NCBI GenBank assembly: GCA_037576195.1
Contig: CM075101.1
Coordinates: 2,418,001 to 2,482,000, forward strand
Direction: 5' to 3'
Source: Phytoseiulus persimilis
Lineage: Eukaryota > Arthropoda > Arachnida > Mesostigmata > Phytoseiidae
Length of the DNA: 64,000 nt
Below are positions 1 to 10,970 of the stretch, piece by piece; position 1 is the first letter of the stretch; every line of letters begins with the position of its first letter. Under the pieces are notes generated by a model. That model ran no database searches, was not told the DNA's origin, and saw nothing but the letters and a program-made list of their open reading frames with translations. The position numbers and the translations under genes are program-made.

Positions 1-2875
1 CAACTTCTTTGGGGCGAGATTCCTTTGCTGAGACGAATCGACTCTCCAATGCAGACACGGTCAGAACTTGAAGTCCGATTTTGCACCCCCATATCCCTGG
101 GTCATCTATTCGCTTGGGAGACAAATTGGGTTCACCTTCCGGTTATGGATATGGAAATAAATCGACCACGGTTCCACGCCCTTCAGTTTTGCGCCTGGGG
201 CACGCGCTCCCTGTCGCAGACTCGCGAGTCGGAGTCCGACCACCGATTTGAAAAGCTGGTTCGGGGGTCGATCTCCATATTTTTTGGAGTCCGTGCACCG
301 GTATATCCGAGGCCGGCTCCGGGTAGAGATCCGGTCCCTGATACCCGGGTATTCGCGACCCTCACCCAAGACTCGTGTCTCGTTGCCAGAGTTCACCGAT
401 ATTGTTCCTACCAACAACTAGCAAGTATTGCCTCGACGAGAGACACGAGGAACACTTATAGATCAACGATGTGATCGTGTTGGATCAACGATTAGAGCTC
501 TTCCAATCATCTCCCTTGAGTGCTCGCGTTGGAACGTCTTCTATTAGCAACGGTGAGTTCGAACCACTAGTTTCGCAAAGATATCTTGAATGCTTCACTT
601 TTAGGTGGATCGAGCCGCTCCTTTCAGCAACGAGAAGAAGAAGATTGGCGATAAGCTGAGCCGATCCCGTAGCTAGCTGGAACGCGGGCAGTTCTCGTAT
701 CCCGTTATTCATCCCTATTCAACTCTCCTAGAATATCGACATCAGCAGCTCTAGGAAACCTTATGGGAAACACCAGTTGCGACAGAGAGAGAGAGGCTAA
801 GTTCCGGTCGCGATCCGGTCTTTGCTTGCACACAGCTTGGCGAAATGTATACTGGATCGCTCTTGGCGTGCATCGCAAAAGCTAACAAGGTCCTCCAGAG
901 CCACCCATTTATTGGGGTGTTGCAATGACGCGAATCGAGTCTCCCAGAAGAGACTCTCACGCATCGAGAATTGTGCCGTCAACTATCAGTAGTTGCTCAC
1001 GAAGGGAGTTATTCGAATCTATCCCCCACTTTTCTTTCTGAGACGAGATCGTACCCTTCGCTCGATGGCAGTCCTTCACGAATCTTGGTGTCGTTAGCAT
1101 TGTCATGGGGCAGTTTGTTCTCTCCGCTTGGAGTTATGGTGTGTGTGTGTGTCTGTGTCTGATAAGTTGAAACATCTTCTGCACCGATGAGCGCGAAGCG
1201 GAATCCGGCAGCTTCGAACACTCAAATCTCCATTATCTCAAGGATATCGGGGCGCAAAAAGTCACACTCGGAGAGCTCGCGAATCCAGCATTCCGATCCA
1301 GCCTGCGAGTTTTCCCACGTTGACTTTGATCACCCTCAAGATGTGGCGCCTTTGAAGTGAATTATCTCGTGTCTCAATCTGCCCTCACCTAGTTCGAACA
1401 CAATACCACGCACAGATCGGGAATGACTTCAGGAGTCGAGGTCGAAAACTTAAAAAACAATCGCAGCCGAAGCGTCATCTCTAATCCCTAAAGAAGTTAT
1501 GGAGACCGATGAATTCCGCGCGCCATTCCGAACAAGAAAGACTGCGGATTGCACTCGATATCCGATCAGTATCCTTCCGAATATTGGGGGTCATCAAATG
1601 CGAAACCCGTGGATACGCCCGGCAGATGCTTCGAATTGAATCGCTTTCATACCGCCCTGGAGCTCATGCCTCGATCGATTAGAATGGACGGCGAGCTTCT
1701 CGCGCTCCCACGCCAAAGGCTGGAGATCGCAATCGAGAGCATGCAGACTCGAAAATCTTGAGCACGCTCCCGGTAGCACCCGTGGACGACCAGCGAGTCA
1801 TTTTGTAACAATTGCAGGGGATGAAAACCAGCCTTCATCCCGAGCAAAGCCTTCCTTCGATCCCCAGGGTTTAGTGGCGGAGAGATGTGCCTCCGAGTTT
1901 CCTCACCCGATAGATATCGAACGCGGTTTTCACTATCGTTCTAGAAATAACAGGAAATCTTGGTAGACCACCCAGCTGGGTGATGCATGTGTTCCGGTCT
2001 ATCAGGGCTCATTATCCTCTGACTGCGAGTTTATTCGCTGCGCGTGTATGTCATTATCTGAACCCGAAAGCATTCAAACAGTTGATAGCGTGAGAGGATG
2101 CATTTCAGCGAAACCGGTTCGGGTCGGATGTGCGCGCTGCAATATCATTTTCGACTCCCTATCTAATCTCTACCTGTTACGCTGTCCAAGGTAATGCTAC
2201 GAAATGCAAGAGCTGAGTGACAGGAAATGTATCTGTCAGTTGCAAAGACCATGTCAAGTCACGACTTAAGGCGTCCATCAAGATGAGTTGCGGAGTTAAC
2301 TCAATGCTTTTTCTCAAAATCAGTCTAAGACGCGATTCCTAAAACCTTACAAGCAGCAGCGTTACGTGGGTGCTCCGACCCGGAAGATTTAACCATATAC
2401 TGGAGGGGTTACATACGAACATCAATAAACAGCACTCAGAACGAGATTCAAGAGTCACTGTTCAGGCTGTGCTATCACGAACTTTCATACGAGAAAGCAC
2501 TCAGGGAGCGTGCACCGAACGAAATGTGCTATCTGAGTTATCCGAAGTTAACGAAGCGGACGACAGTGGCCTGATCAACCTTGGCATATTGTTCCTCGAA
2601 GCAGAAATAGAGACAAGCTCGCAACTCAAGATCGAGAAGGAAATCGCCCTGTCTTGACCCTGCACAGGCACTATTCATCTCGAACCATCTGTTGATCTGG
2701 GGTTGAGGCGAACGGTGGTTCATCGCCGGACAAAAAGAGCTGCACGATTGATTGATTTTATTTCGATCTTCCATATCGTGGGCGACTCATTGTTGATATT
2801 CAATCATTTTCTTTCCAACGTTCATGGATTCACGCCGAGGCAGTGCCCTTCACGCCAGTACTTATTTGGGGCACT

Positions 2876-2911
<36 letters not shown>

Positions 2912-5130
2912 GGGCGGAGGGATATCTCTCTCTCTCCTGTGGAGTTGACGGCTTCCCGCTTCATGGATCCTGAAGCACATGAATTCCAAACAATCATCGC
3001 TCTTCTTTTGAATCCTAGAGTGCCCGGTCGGATTCCATTCAACTTGAGATCCCTCCGGAATCCTTCACTTTATCATAATATGGAAGTGACCATGTGAAAT
3101 TGGCTCCTGAGGAAATCGGGATCGCAATCGAAATTTGGGAATCGCAACAAGGGGTTCGGAATCGTGCACTGGCGGGAGGATATAGTTCTCCCGTCAAGTC
3201 CAGGAGGAGAACCCGAGTTCAATGCTGGCGCGCGTTTTCCGATCAATGATATTTTCATGTGTTGAAACAGCGTTCTCTCACCGATATCCCAAAAGCGGCT
3301 TCTATCATTCCGAGCGTAAATTTCATACACGCCGACGGTTCGCTCACGATAATAAACCTACTTCATTACCCATATTTGGCGCGATATCGCACCCGATGTT
3401 TCGCGTTCTTCTCGTAGCCACAGCGTCTGTGCGAAAAATCCCTCACTGATCAGCGTCTGGTTTCTGCTTCAGCATCGGACTGGCATATCTGAGAAATTAG
3501 CAACTTCCATTTTTCTCCGTTCGTATTTTTTCCGTGCCCCCTTTCCCCTCCTGCATCCGTCGAGTCCAAGATATCTCAAGTTTTCCCTCGGGAACGCTCA
3601 TCCCACGTGAAATCCAAATGCTAGAGGCAGAGGTGATGGTTTCCTCTCAGATACGCCCTTCTTCAGGAAAATCGATATCGGGACCTCCATCCGGTTCCTA
3701 GTCGGTCGGGACTACCACTCGGCTCTTTCCAACAGAATCAGACCATGGAAAACATTAGGAGGCTGGAGGCAGTGAGCCCCTGCCTTCCCATACCGATTCA
3801 TCTCACAAGCTACATCGAAAGTACTCAACGTTCCGAACGTTTCCAAGGAGCTCTCTGATTCACTGAAACGGAGTTTGCTCAGCTAGCAAGAGCGATAGTT
3901 TCTGCCTCGCTTCCTGGAGGATGAAGAGCCAAGGATGATCGGCCCACGAAAATCAGACCGCGATGTTCGGATGTCTCATCGGGGCCTTTTTTCCTCTTTT
4001 CTTGCTCGCGAGTCCTCGGAATCCCCTCCCCCGGCTGTCGGCTGAGGCATCACCTCGGGGTCTAGGGCTCGGGCCGCCATAAGGATCTGTCGTGAGACCA
4101 GTTCGTCTATCACCTACTCCTTGTTGCTGCCGAATGTGAATCAATCGGGTTCTAAACTGGGTCTCCCCGAACGACGGTGATCGACAACCTGCATGTTGCT
4201 GACGTCACGCTCGCGCCGGTTATCAGCGGCACTGAGCAGAACGAGTTTCACAGATCCAGTTGACTCGGAAGAGTTGCGTCAACAATAAACACGTAGGAAG
4301 ATCAAACATCGTTGTTCCGTCGACCAAGGATCGAGAGATACGCACAGAGTCACCAAGAACTCTGGACCTACTGAACTCTGTTATCGCACGTCGACTCGCT
4401 ATCATGGCTTGCCCCGTTGCTCTGGTCAACACTTTCGCCTACATCTCTGGATTCGAAAGAAAACCACCACCTTCGGGGCAAAGTCGCTAATCTGGCCCAG
4501 TTTCTTGAGCCATAGCTGACGTTGTTGAGAGTTTAATTTCCCGTTGTACGGCTGCGCCGGCCCGGTTCCCGGCTGGTGAGGGGAGTGAGATTCGTTCATC
4601 CATCGCGTTGGCGGGGGGACGTCAAAGCGGAACGTCGTGGCAGGAGCCTCGATAGACATTGATGATCACCAGAACGGCTTCGGATGAGTAACTCCGATTT
4701 ATCGGCCGCGTGCGACAACCGGTAGCGGTCTTTATCGTCTTGATTCCGTTTCGAGTGTAACTTCGACGGAAGAGCTTCTGGAATCTCCCGATCTCAAACC
4801 AGGGATGATCTTTGAATAACATGGGGATGATCCCTAATTAAGATTACCCGATCGGCCTGAAGGTGCCGCATTCCCACGAATCTCGTGTTTCACTGCTGTT
4901 ATCGCGATGGACTGAATCGCACTGACAGGGGAGACGCCGATGGTAACTGACAATAAGATGAGAGAACTGGAGCATTTTCATTTCCGATGAGTTCGCAATG
5001 ACATAAATTGAGCCGCGTCTTCATTCTCCGTCAGGGTCTGATTGATTTTTTTTTTCAATGTTCCACATCCGACCCTCTTTCGAACGACAAGTTTCTGAAG
5101 AGTGATCAGATTTTGGGTAGAGCTCTAAAA
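1..5130. other. No recognisable gene
   Basis: Only short overlapping open frames are present, none with a domain or splice pattern I can support. The stretch has a GT run near 1139-1160 and a long GA tract at about 2879-2910. It may hold untranslated or regulatory DNA, or exons of a gene extending past the left edge. Confidence 0.5.
2879..2910. repeat. (GA)n microsatellite
   Basis: A run of about 16 GA dinucleotides, followed about 15 bases later by a short TC run, so the locus can fold back on itself. Simple sequence repeat with no gene around it. Confidence 0.9.
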
Positions 5131-5134
5131 ATGT

Positions 5135-5140
5135 TTTATT
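5135..5140 (-). terminator. AATAAA poly(A) signal of LDLa/EGF copy 1
   Basis: AATAAA reads on the minus strand about 330 bases after the stop of the first LDLa/EGF gene. This is a sensible 3' UTR length, and no other minus-strand gene is nearer. Confidence 0.5.
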
Positions 5141-5466
5141 CAACACATATGGATCTTCAAGGAACAGTATATGGAGTTTCACTGCTGTCGCCAGTAGCTC
5201 CGAATGATCCCCTCAGGAGCTAGAAGTACCATCACACCTACGTCTTCCCGAGGATTTCCACCGATGAGGAACGGCTGCGAGTGAAACGTGTTTAAAATGA
5301 TGTTAGATCTATACATGAACGTGCTGATTCTGGGAATACCCATTCCACTCATGGTTTTCGGGTGAATCAGGTCCTTTGTCATGGCGAACGGTCCATAGCA
5401 TAGCTTCAACTACGAGGCCGCGAAGATGTGATATTTCGGCAGCGCTTGACTCTTTGTCACATTTCA

Positions 5467-6901
5467 TCACACCACTGAGCTCTCATCGATGCGACGATAC
5501 TCGAGAATCGCCTCTGATGTATCGACTAAAGGCAGAGTCGAAGATCTCGGGTTCCGGTTGAAATGAGGTAAACTGGAAAGTCAGGAGAAGAAGGACTTCA
5601 CTGTGGCTTCATCGCTCTAACTCAACGTTCCTCGTCGCTGAAGATGACAATCAAAAGGGGTTCGATCAATTCGCCGGAGTTTAGCGGAGCTTTTCGCCAG
5701 ACTTACCACAAAATGATTGCGCACGCCACCGAAGCGAAAGCGATGATTCCTAACATCAGGTCCTGGAATAGCTCTCTAGAACAGGTTCTCCATACCCCAG
5801 CGCCGACCGCGGCCGTAACTGACCCCAAGCGCGCGTTACGATTGGGGAAGGTTTCAACCGAATTTTCGCAGAATAGGCCCTCAGATTTTTCGGGACAAGG
5901 ACAGACCGCCTTGAAAGACTCGTCAAAGGTACAATCAGTCCGCTCACACGGCATCAAACAAAGGAAGCGTCGGTCGATATGAGGCTTCGCTTTCCGGTAA
6001 TCTTCTATTGTGCAATTCGCTTCATCGCTTTTATCAGCGCAGTCAAACGTCCCATCGCAGAATAGCTTCTTCGAGATCTCGGTTCTGTCGCAAGCGAACG
6101 TTTCCTCGAGCAGTTTACCCGTTTGTGATGTCTGCGACGCGGTTGGCATCACCGTGTCCTCGGTTTCGCAGAAGGTACCAGAGTATCCGACGTCGCACTG
6201 GCACACCGCGTTACCGTTAGACGCAAAAGAGCAAGAGCCTCGCCTGCCACAGGGTTTCTTGCACAGGTCCTGTAATCCAGAATGCGGTCACAGACCTACT
6301 TATCTCGGAGGAGCAGCCATATGAGTGTCGGATCTCGCCCCAACGAGCTTCGAAGTAGCCGCTGTAGTCAGCTGTGACTCACTTGTTCGGGCAGGGAGGG
6401 GAAGCGCCTCTTGTAATCGAGCTTCGTGCAATTCGATTCGTCGGATCTGTCGAAACAGTTCGGAAAGCCGTTGCACTCCTCTGATGACTTTATGCACATT
6501 CCACTATCTTCACAAGTGAATCCTTCGCAGCCTGTGGGAAGTTAGAAGTTCTACTGAGTCATCGGAGCACACTGGAGTTCCGTAAGCTACGACGGACGAT
6601 TAGCTCACCGCAATTCTCTTCGTCTTCTCCATCCGCGCATTGGGGAAAATGGTCACACAAGTCCTCGTTCACGATACAGATCTCGGTGTCCGTGAAGTCC
6701 TTGCATTTGTACAGGCACCCTGATTTTGCCGACGAGAAGGCTGTGAGTTAACGTGAAGACGTGCTCGTAACTTGTTGATTGTCACAATTCCCGAGCGATT
6801 CAATTCATCCTGGTGAGAACTGCCGGCCAGCACCAGAGCTCCCTCGAAGAAGTGTCCAACTCACCAACAAAGAGCAGCACCAAGATGGACGAGTTCCTCA
6901 T
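5467..6901 (-). CDS. LDLa/EGF-module single-pass membrane protein, copy 1
   Basis: Five exons: 6865-6901, 6609-6740, 6383-6531, 5707-6269 and 5467-5572. The phases fit and give 328 residues. Order seen: signal peptide (MRNSSILVLLFVAFSSA), LDL-receptor class A module, second LDLa (ends SDESNC), EGF module (CQCDVGYSGTFCE), third LDLa (FCDGTFDCADKSDEANC), second EGF-like module, stalk, one hydrophobic segment (GIIAFASVACAIIL), then a cytoplasmic tail from the last exon ending ESSVV. Exon 4 alone reads to a stop just after the membrane segment, but that stop overlaps a good donor (GGTAAGT). Splicing to 5572 keeps the frame and adds the tail. LDLa modules bind calcium and protein or lipoprotein ligands in many receptors; the ligand here is unknown. 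The small size and the mixture of modules match no named receptor I recognise. The tail exon is inferred from phase and splice sites. A GPI-anchored or tail-less form ending in exon 4 is the alternative. Confidence 0.75.
5867..6735 (-). repeat. Near-identical tract shared with 8937-9805
   Basis: At a constant offset of 3070 bases, the two tracts differ at only a handful of positions, introns included. Outside the tract, the signal-peptide exon on one side and the stalk, membrane segment and tail on the other are unrelated or barely alignable. Such sharp edges fit recent gene conversion between copies 1 and 2. A recent partial duplication is the alternative. Confidence 0.8.
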
Positions 6902-8463
6902 TCCTGGATTTTACAGCCCTGCGGGTCGAGTGAGAGGGACAGAAAGAATTACATGAATCGGGTTGGAAGACAGAGCGGAAAGTGTCACCGTCGTTCTCTT
7001 CACAAGTTCCTCCACCAGTGCTCAGTGTAGATTCATCGAGCTATTACCAGAACTGACAGTTCTTCCGTTTCTAAGTTCCGAGACCGATCGATGCAAGCGT
7101 CGTTCCAACAGAAACATTTCGTTACGCCTACGGGATTGCAAACGAGCGAAACGATCTTCATCTAGTTCCCCAGATGCCCCCCACGGACCATAGTGTGGTA
7201 GCTCTGAAGGTGGAAATTATCTGCGTTCCTCAGAGGCCGCGTGACTCCAAGAGAACGTTGAAAATTCCAGGAAACTTGAGAACTCACCAATTTCGAAATG
7301 GTACAGACCCGACCGGGTGGATTCGGCGCGAGTGACGATCAGAGAGCAAAGAACCGTGATCCCGAGAAACGAACTATGGAACTTGGCTCAGCGAAAGATC
7401 GGACGATCAGAGAGGAAATAGTTCGTCCTTATCGAGAGAGTTTTGCAGACCCGAACGGACGCGTTGAGGGCTCGATGAAGAGAGGAAATGTGACCACATT
7501 TTTCGATGTGACGCATCGACCTTTCCATTCGCGCCGGCGTTTTTCCGGCTCCGCGCATTTTCCACAGCAGCATTATCGTTACTGTGCCCAAACTCGGGCG
7601 GAGCGAAACATTCTCCGGCATCCAATCGTTAAGATGATTGTCTCTCCCCTCCGGAAGTCATGTCACTAATCGAATCGTTGTCTCGGATTACAGGGCCACC
7701 TCAGATACAAGTTCTCTCTGAAGCTCCAGTCTGACTGAATCATGATTTCGTTCGGATTGAGCTGTGCAACGATAGCCAGAAACCGAATCTTCTTCATGAG
7801 CTCCGAGTAGGGAAAGGTGAGCATTTTAGGATTCAGCCGAGCAATTAGGAATGCTTTACGATCTCTTTCCCACAAGCTCGGTGGCACATGCGGCTCACTG
7901 TATCGTCTGGCGCTAGAGTTCCTCGATTCATAGAGTTTCAATGCTCCTGGTTCACACCGTTAACTCGGATTTACCCTCAGACATTCGAAAGGCCCAAGTG
8001 GACGAAGAACGCCGGGCACGAACTTAGACGTTATGGCTTTGATCCAAATTCAATTTTATCATGATCTTAGTTTATGATGACAGTCATTTCATATTCGTTG
8101 CAATTCTCTGAAGAGCTACAACGAGCGTAAAGTATCGAGAGTGTCTGAGTTTCCCGTAACCAAGCCACTAGATAAGAGGTGTATGTTTCTCGCTTTCGGT
8201 GAGCCAATCAGGGATCGCTTCATGATGGAAGACATTGTATGAGCCGCTGCTTAAACCCTCAGACATGCTGCGGGTTCTGTTCATTCTGCTACGTCTCGCA
8301 TAAAAGCAGCGCCATCGCACACTGTGACGCGATTCCATGACACCTTGGAGCACTCGTGAGCTCCAGAGGGGTCTGGTTATGAATAAAATTCCAATTCATT
8401 CAGGAACATGATGTTTAAGAGAGGTCAGGAACCCTTCTGCGTTTCATGGACGGGTTCTGTTCT
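6902..8463. other. Spacer between LDLa/EGF copies 1 and 2
   Basis: Holds the promoter side of copy 1 and the 3' flank of copy 2. Positions 7801-8455 are a close copy of 10267-10921. Several short frames are conserved between the two copies (for example 8168-8353 and 10634-10819), but the few differences seen there all change amino acids, so conservation reflects recent duplication and is not evidence of coding. Confidence 0.6.
7801..8455. repeat. Tandem-duplicated spacer block, unit 1
   Basis: Matches 10267-10921 at a constant offset of 2466 with scattered substitutions. It lies downstream of copy 2, just as its partner lies downstream of copy 3, so the gene and its flank were duplicated together. 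Confidence 0.85.
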
Positions 8464-8503
8464 CCGAGCGAGCTCAAGGGTCGGCTACAGCATCGTTTTG
8501 CTT

Positions 8504-9957
8504 TCAGATGTGAGTTCCTTCTGATTTCCATCGTAGTTTCTCGCTGTCGCCATTCATTATCCGGCGTCGTGGTCTTCTTTAAGGGTATGATCGCTGTTGC
8601 TCATACGAGTTGCCTTCCCAATGTTCCTCCCGTTGCCCAAGGTTTGGCTCTGAAACGAGAGATCATTAGAAAATCGCCAGCCCGTGTCCCACGTAAGCTT
8701 TTGGTCTTTTTGACGCAATTCGATTGCAGAGGACCGGCGTGAACTCAACCCTCAGGATATTTGTTTGCAGTTCACTCACATCACGAGCCAAAGAGCGAGC
8801 GCCAAGCCAGCTATGGAAATCAGGGGCAACGCGACTGTTGTGAAGAAGTTATTCGATTTTTCACGATGCGACGTGACATTCGCAGGGGTCGCAGGTGTCG
8901 TCTGGGGGAGCTCGAGGAAGGTTTGGACCACATTTTCGCAGAACAGGCCCTCAGATTTTTCGGGACAAGGACAGACCGCTTTGAAAGACTCGTCAAAGGT
9001 ACAATCAGTCCGCTCACACGGCATCAAACAAAGGAAGCGTCGGTCGATATGAGGCTTCGCTTTCCGGTAATCTTCTATTGTGCAATTCGCTTCATCGCTT
9101 TTATCAGCGCAGTCAAACGTCCCATCGCAGAATAGCTTCTTCGAGATCTCGGTTCTGTCGCAAGCGAACGTTTCCTCGAGCAGTTTACCCGTTTGTGATG
9201 TCTGCGACGCGGTTGGCATCACCGTGTCCTCGGTTTCGCAGAAGGTACCAGAGTATCCGACGTCGCACTGGCACACCGCGTTACCGTTAGACGCAAAAGA
9301 GCAAGAGCCTCGCCTGCCACAGGGTTTCTTGCACAGGTCCTGTAATCCAGAATGCGGTCACAGACCTACTTATCTCGGAGGAGCAGCCATATGAGTGTCG
9401 GATCTCGCCCCAACGAGCTTCGAAGTAGCCGCTGTAGTCAGCTGTGACTCACTTGTTCGGGCAGGGAGGGGAAGCGCCTCTTGTAATCGAGCTTCGTGCA
9501 ATTCGATTCGTCGGATCTGTCGAAACAGTTCGGAAAGCCGTTGCACTCCTCTGATGACTTTATGCACATTCCACTATCTTCACAAGTGAATCCTTCGCAG
9601 CCTGTGGGAAGTTAGAAGTTCTACTGAGTCATCGGAGCACACTGGAGTTCCGTAAGGTACGACAGACGATTAGCTCACCGCAATTCTCTTCGTCTTCTCC
9701 ATCCGCGCATTGGGGAAAATGGTCACACAAGTCCTCGTTCACGATACAGATCTCGGTGTCCGTGAAGTCCTTGCATTTGTACAGGCACCCTGGTTTCGCC
9801 GACGAGAGGGCTGTGGGCGAAGCGCAATAAATCCACCATAGGCTTCCAGTTGCCACCGTTTTCGTCAAAAAAATCGTTGGTTCCGCCGCGAATAGAGGAA
9901 TGCAGACGTGGTAAACTCACCGATGAGTTGAGCAAACACACAAAGTGTTATTTTCAT
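8504..9957 (-). CDS. LDLa/EGF-module single-pass membrane protein, copy 2
   Basis: Five exons: 9921-9957, 9679-9810, 9453-9601, 8780-9339 and 8504-8576, giving 316 residues. The layout is that of copy 1: signal peptide (MKITLCVFAQLIALSSA), LDLa, LDLa, EGF, LDLa, EGF-like, Thr/Pro-containing stalk, a membrane segment (LISIAGLALALWLVI) and a basic stop-transfer tail (RPRRRIMNGDSEKLRW). The tail exon uses an acceptor ending TTAAAG. Its 3' part aligns with the tail exon of copy 3, which supports it. Without that splice the frame stops right after the membrane segment, as in copy 1. The calcium-site acidic residues of the LDLa modules (DGEDEENC, RSDESNC, KSDEANC) are present. The ectodomain is nearly identical to copy 1, while the signal peptide, stalk and tail differ. 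Function unknown; likely a plasma-membrane or endocytic ligand-binding protein. Confidence 0.75.
8937..9805 (-). repeat. Near-identical tract shared with 5867-6735
   Basis: Partner of the tract in copy 1. It covers most of exon 4, introns 3 and 2, exon 3 and most of exon 2. Confidence 0.8.
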
Positions 9958-10266
9958 TGTTGGAAATCCTATAGCCTTCTTCTCAATCGAGCTGTTACTA
10001 CTTGAATCACTATTCTGCGACTGGCTAGCCGGTCGCATGCGATTCGCTTGCATCGCATTCCGTTGAGTGATGCACGTTTGCGCGCCGCGAATCCGACCGC
10101 GGGAACGCAGTCACTCGATCCCTCGAAGCGTTTCGATCTATGGAGCGTTCTCAGCTCAGAATCTAGCTCTGCCTGTGTGCATCTTCCAGACCAATGAATC
10201 ATGGGTAGTTTCAGAGAAAGAGCAAACATCAAATCGGAATTGCCTCGTCCGACTCTTCTCCATTAG

Positions 10267-10921
10267 CTCCGAGTAGGGAAAGGTGAGCATTTTAGGATTC
10301 AGCCGAGCAATTAGGAATGCTTTGCGATTTCGTTCCCGGAAGCTCGGTGGCACATGCGGCTCACTGTATCGTCTGGCGCTGGAGTTCCTCGACTCATAGA
10401 GTTTCAATGCTCCTGGTTCACACCGTTAACTCGGATTTACCCTCAGACATTCGAAAGGCCCAAGTGGACGAAGAACGCCGGGCACGAGCTTAGACGTTAT
10501 GGCTTTGATGCAAATTCAATTTTATTATGATCTTAGTTTATGATGACAGTCATTTCATATTCGTTGCAATTCTCTGAAGAGCTACAACGAGCGTAAAGTA
10601 TCGAGAGTGTCTGAGTTTCCCGTAACCAAGCCACTAGATAAGAGGTGTATGTTTCTCGCTTTCGGTGAGCCAATTAGGGATCGCTTCATGATGGAAGACA
10701 TTGTATGAGCCGCTGCTTAAACTCTCAGACATGCTGCGGGTTCTGTTCATTCTGCTACGTCTCGCATAAAAGCAGCTCCATCGCACACTGTGACGCGATT
10801 CCATGACACCTTGGAGCACTCGTGAGCCCCAGAGGGGTCTGGTTATGAATAAAATTCCAATTCATTCAGGAACATGATGTTTAAGAGAGGTCAGGAACCC
10901 ATCTGCGTCTCATGGATGGGT
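10267..10921. repeat. Tandem-duplicated spacer block, unit 2
   Basis: Partner of 7801-8455. It carries the 3' flank of copy 3 and the upstream region of copy 2. Confidence 0.85.
10521..10526 (-). terminator. AATAAA poly(A) signal candidate downstream of copy 3
   Basis: AATAAA on the minus strand, about 445 bases after the copy 3 stop. The matching site downstream of copy 2 (near 8056) reads GATAAA, a weaker variant. Confidence 0.35.
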
Positions 10922-10970
10922 TCCGGTGAGCTCGAAGGACGTATCCGTCAGCCACAGCATCATAACACTG

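Noticed and set aside
2370-2657. Plus-strand 95-codon frame with an acidic C-terminal half
   Set aside because: Starts without an ATG, no domain, no partner exon and no splice evidence; within chance length.
5179-5409. Minus-strand frame followed by AATAAA, first read as a terminal exon of a separate gene
   Set aside because: The LDLa/EGF copy 1 tail exon stops at 5467, so this stretch is better explained as its 3' UTR ending at the same AATAAA.
7666-7941. Frame starting MKLYESRNSSARRYSEP, repeated at 10156-10407
   Set aside because: Present twice because the spacer was duplicated; the frames diverge at their ends and show no purifying pattern.
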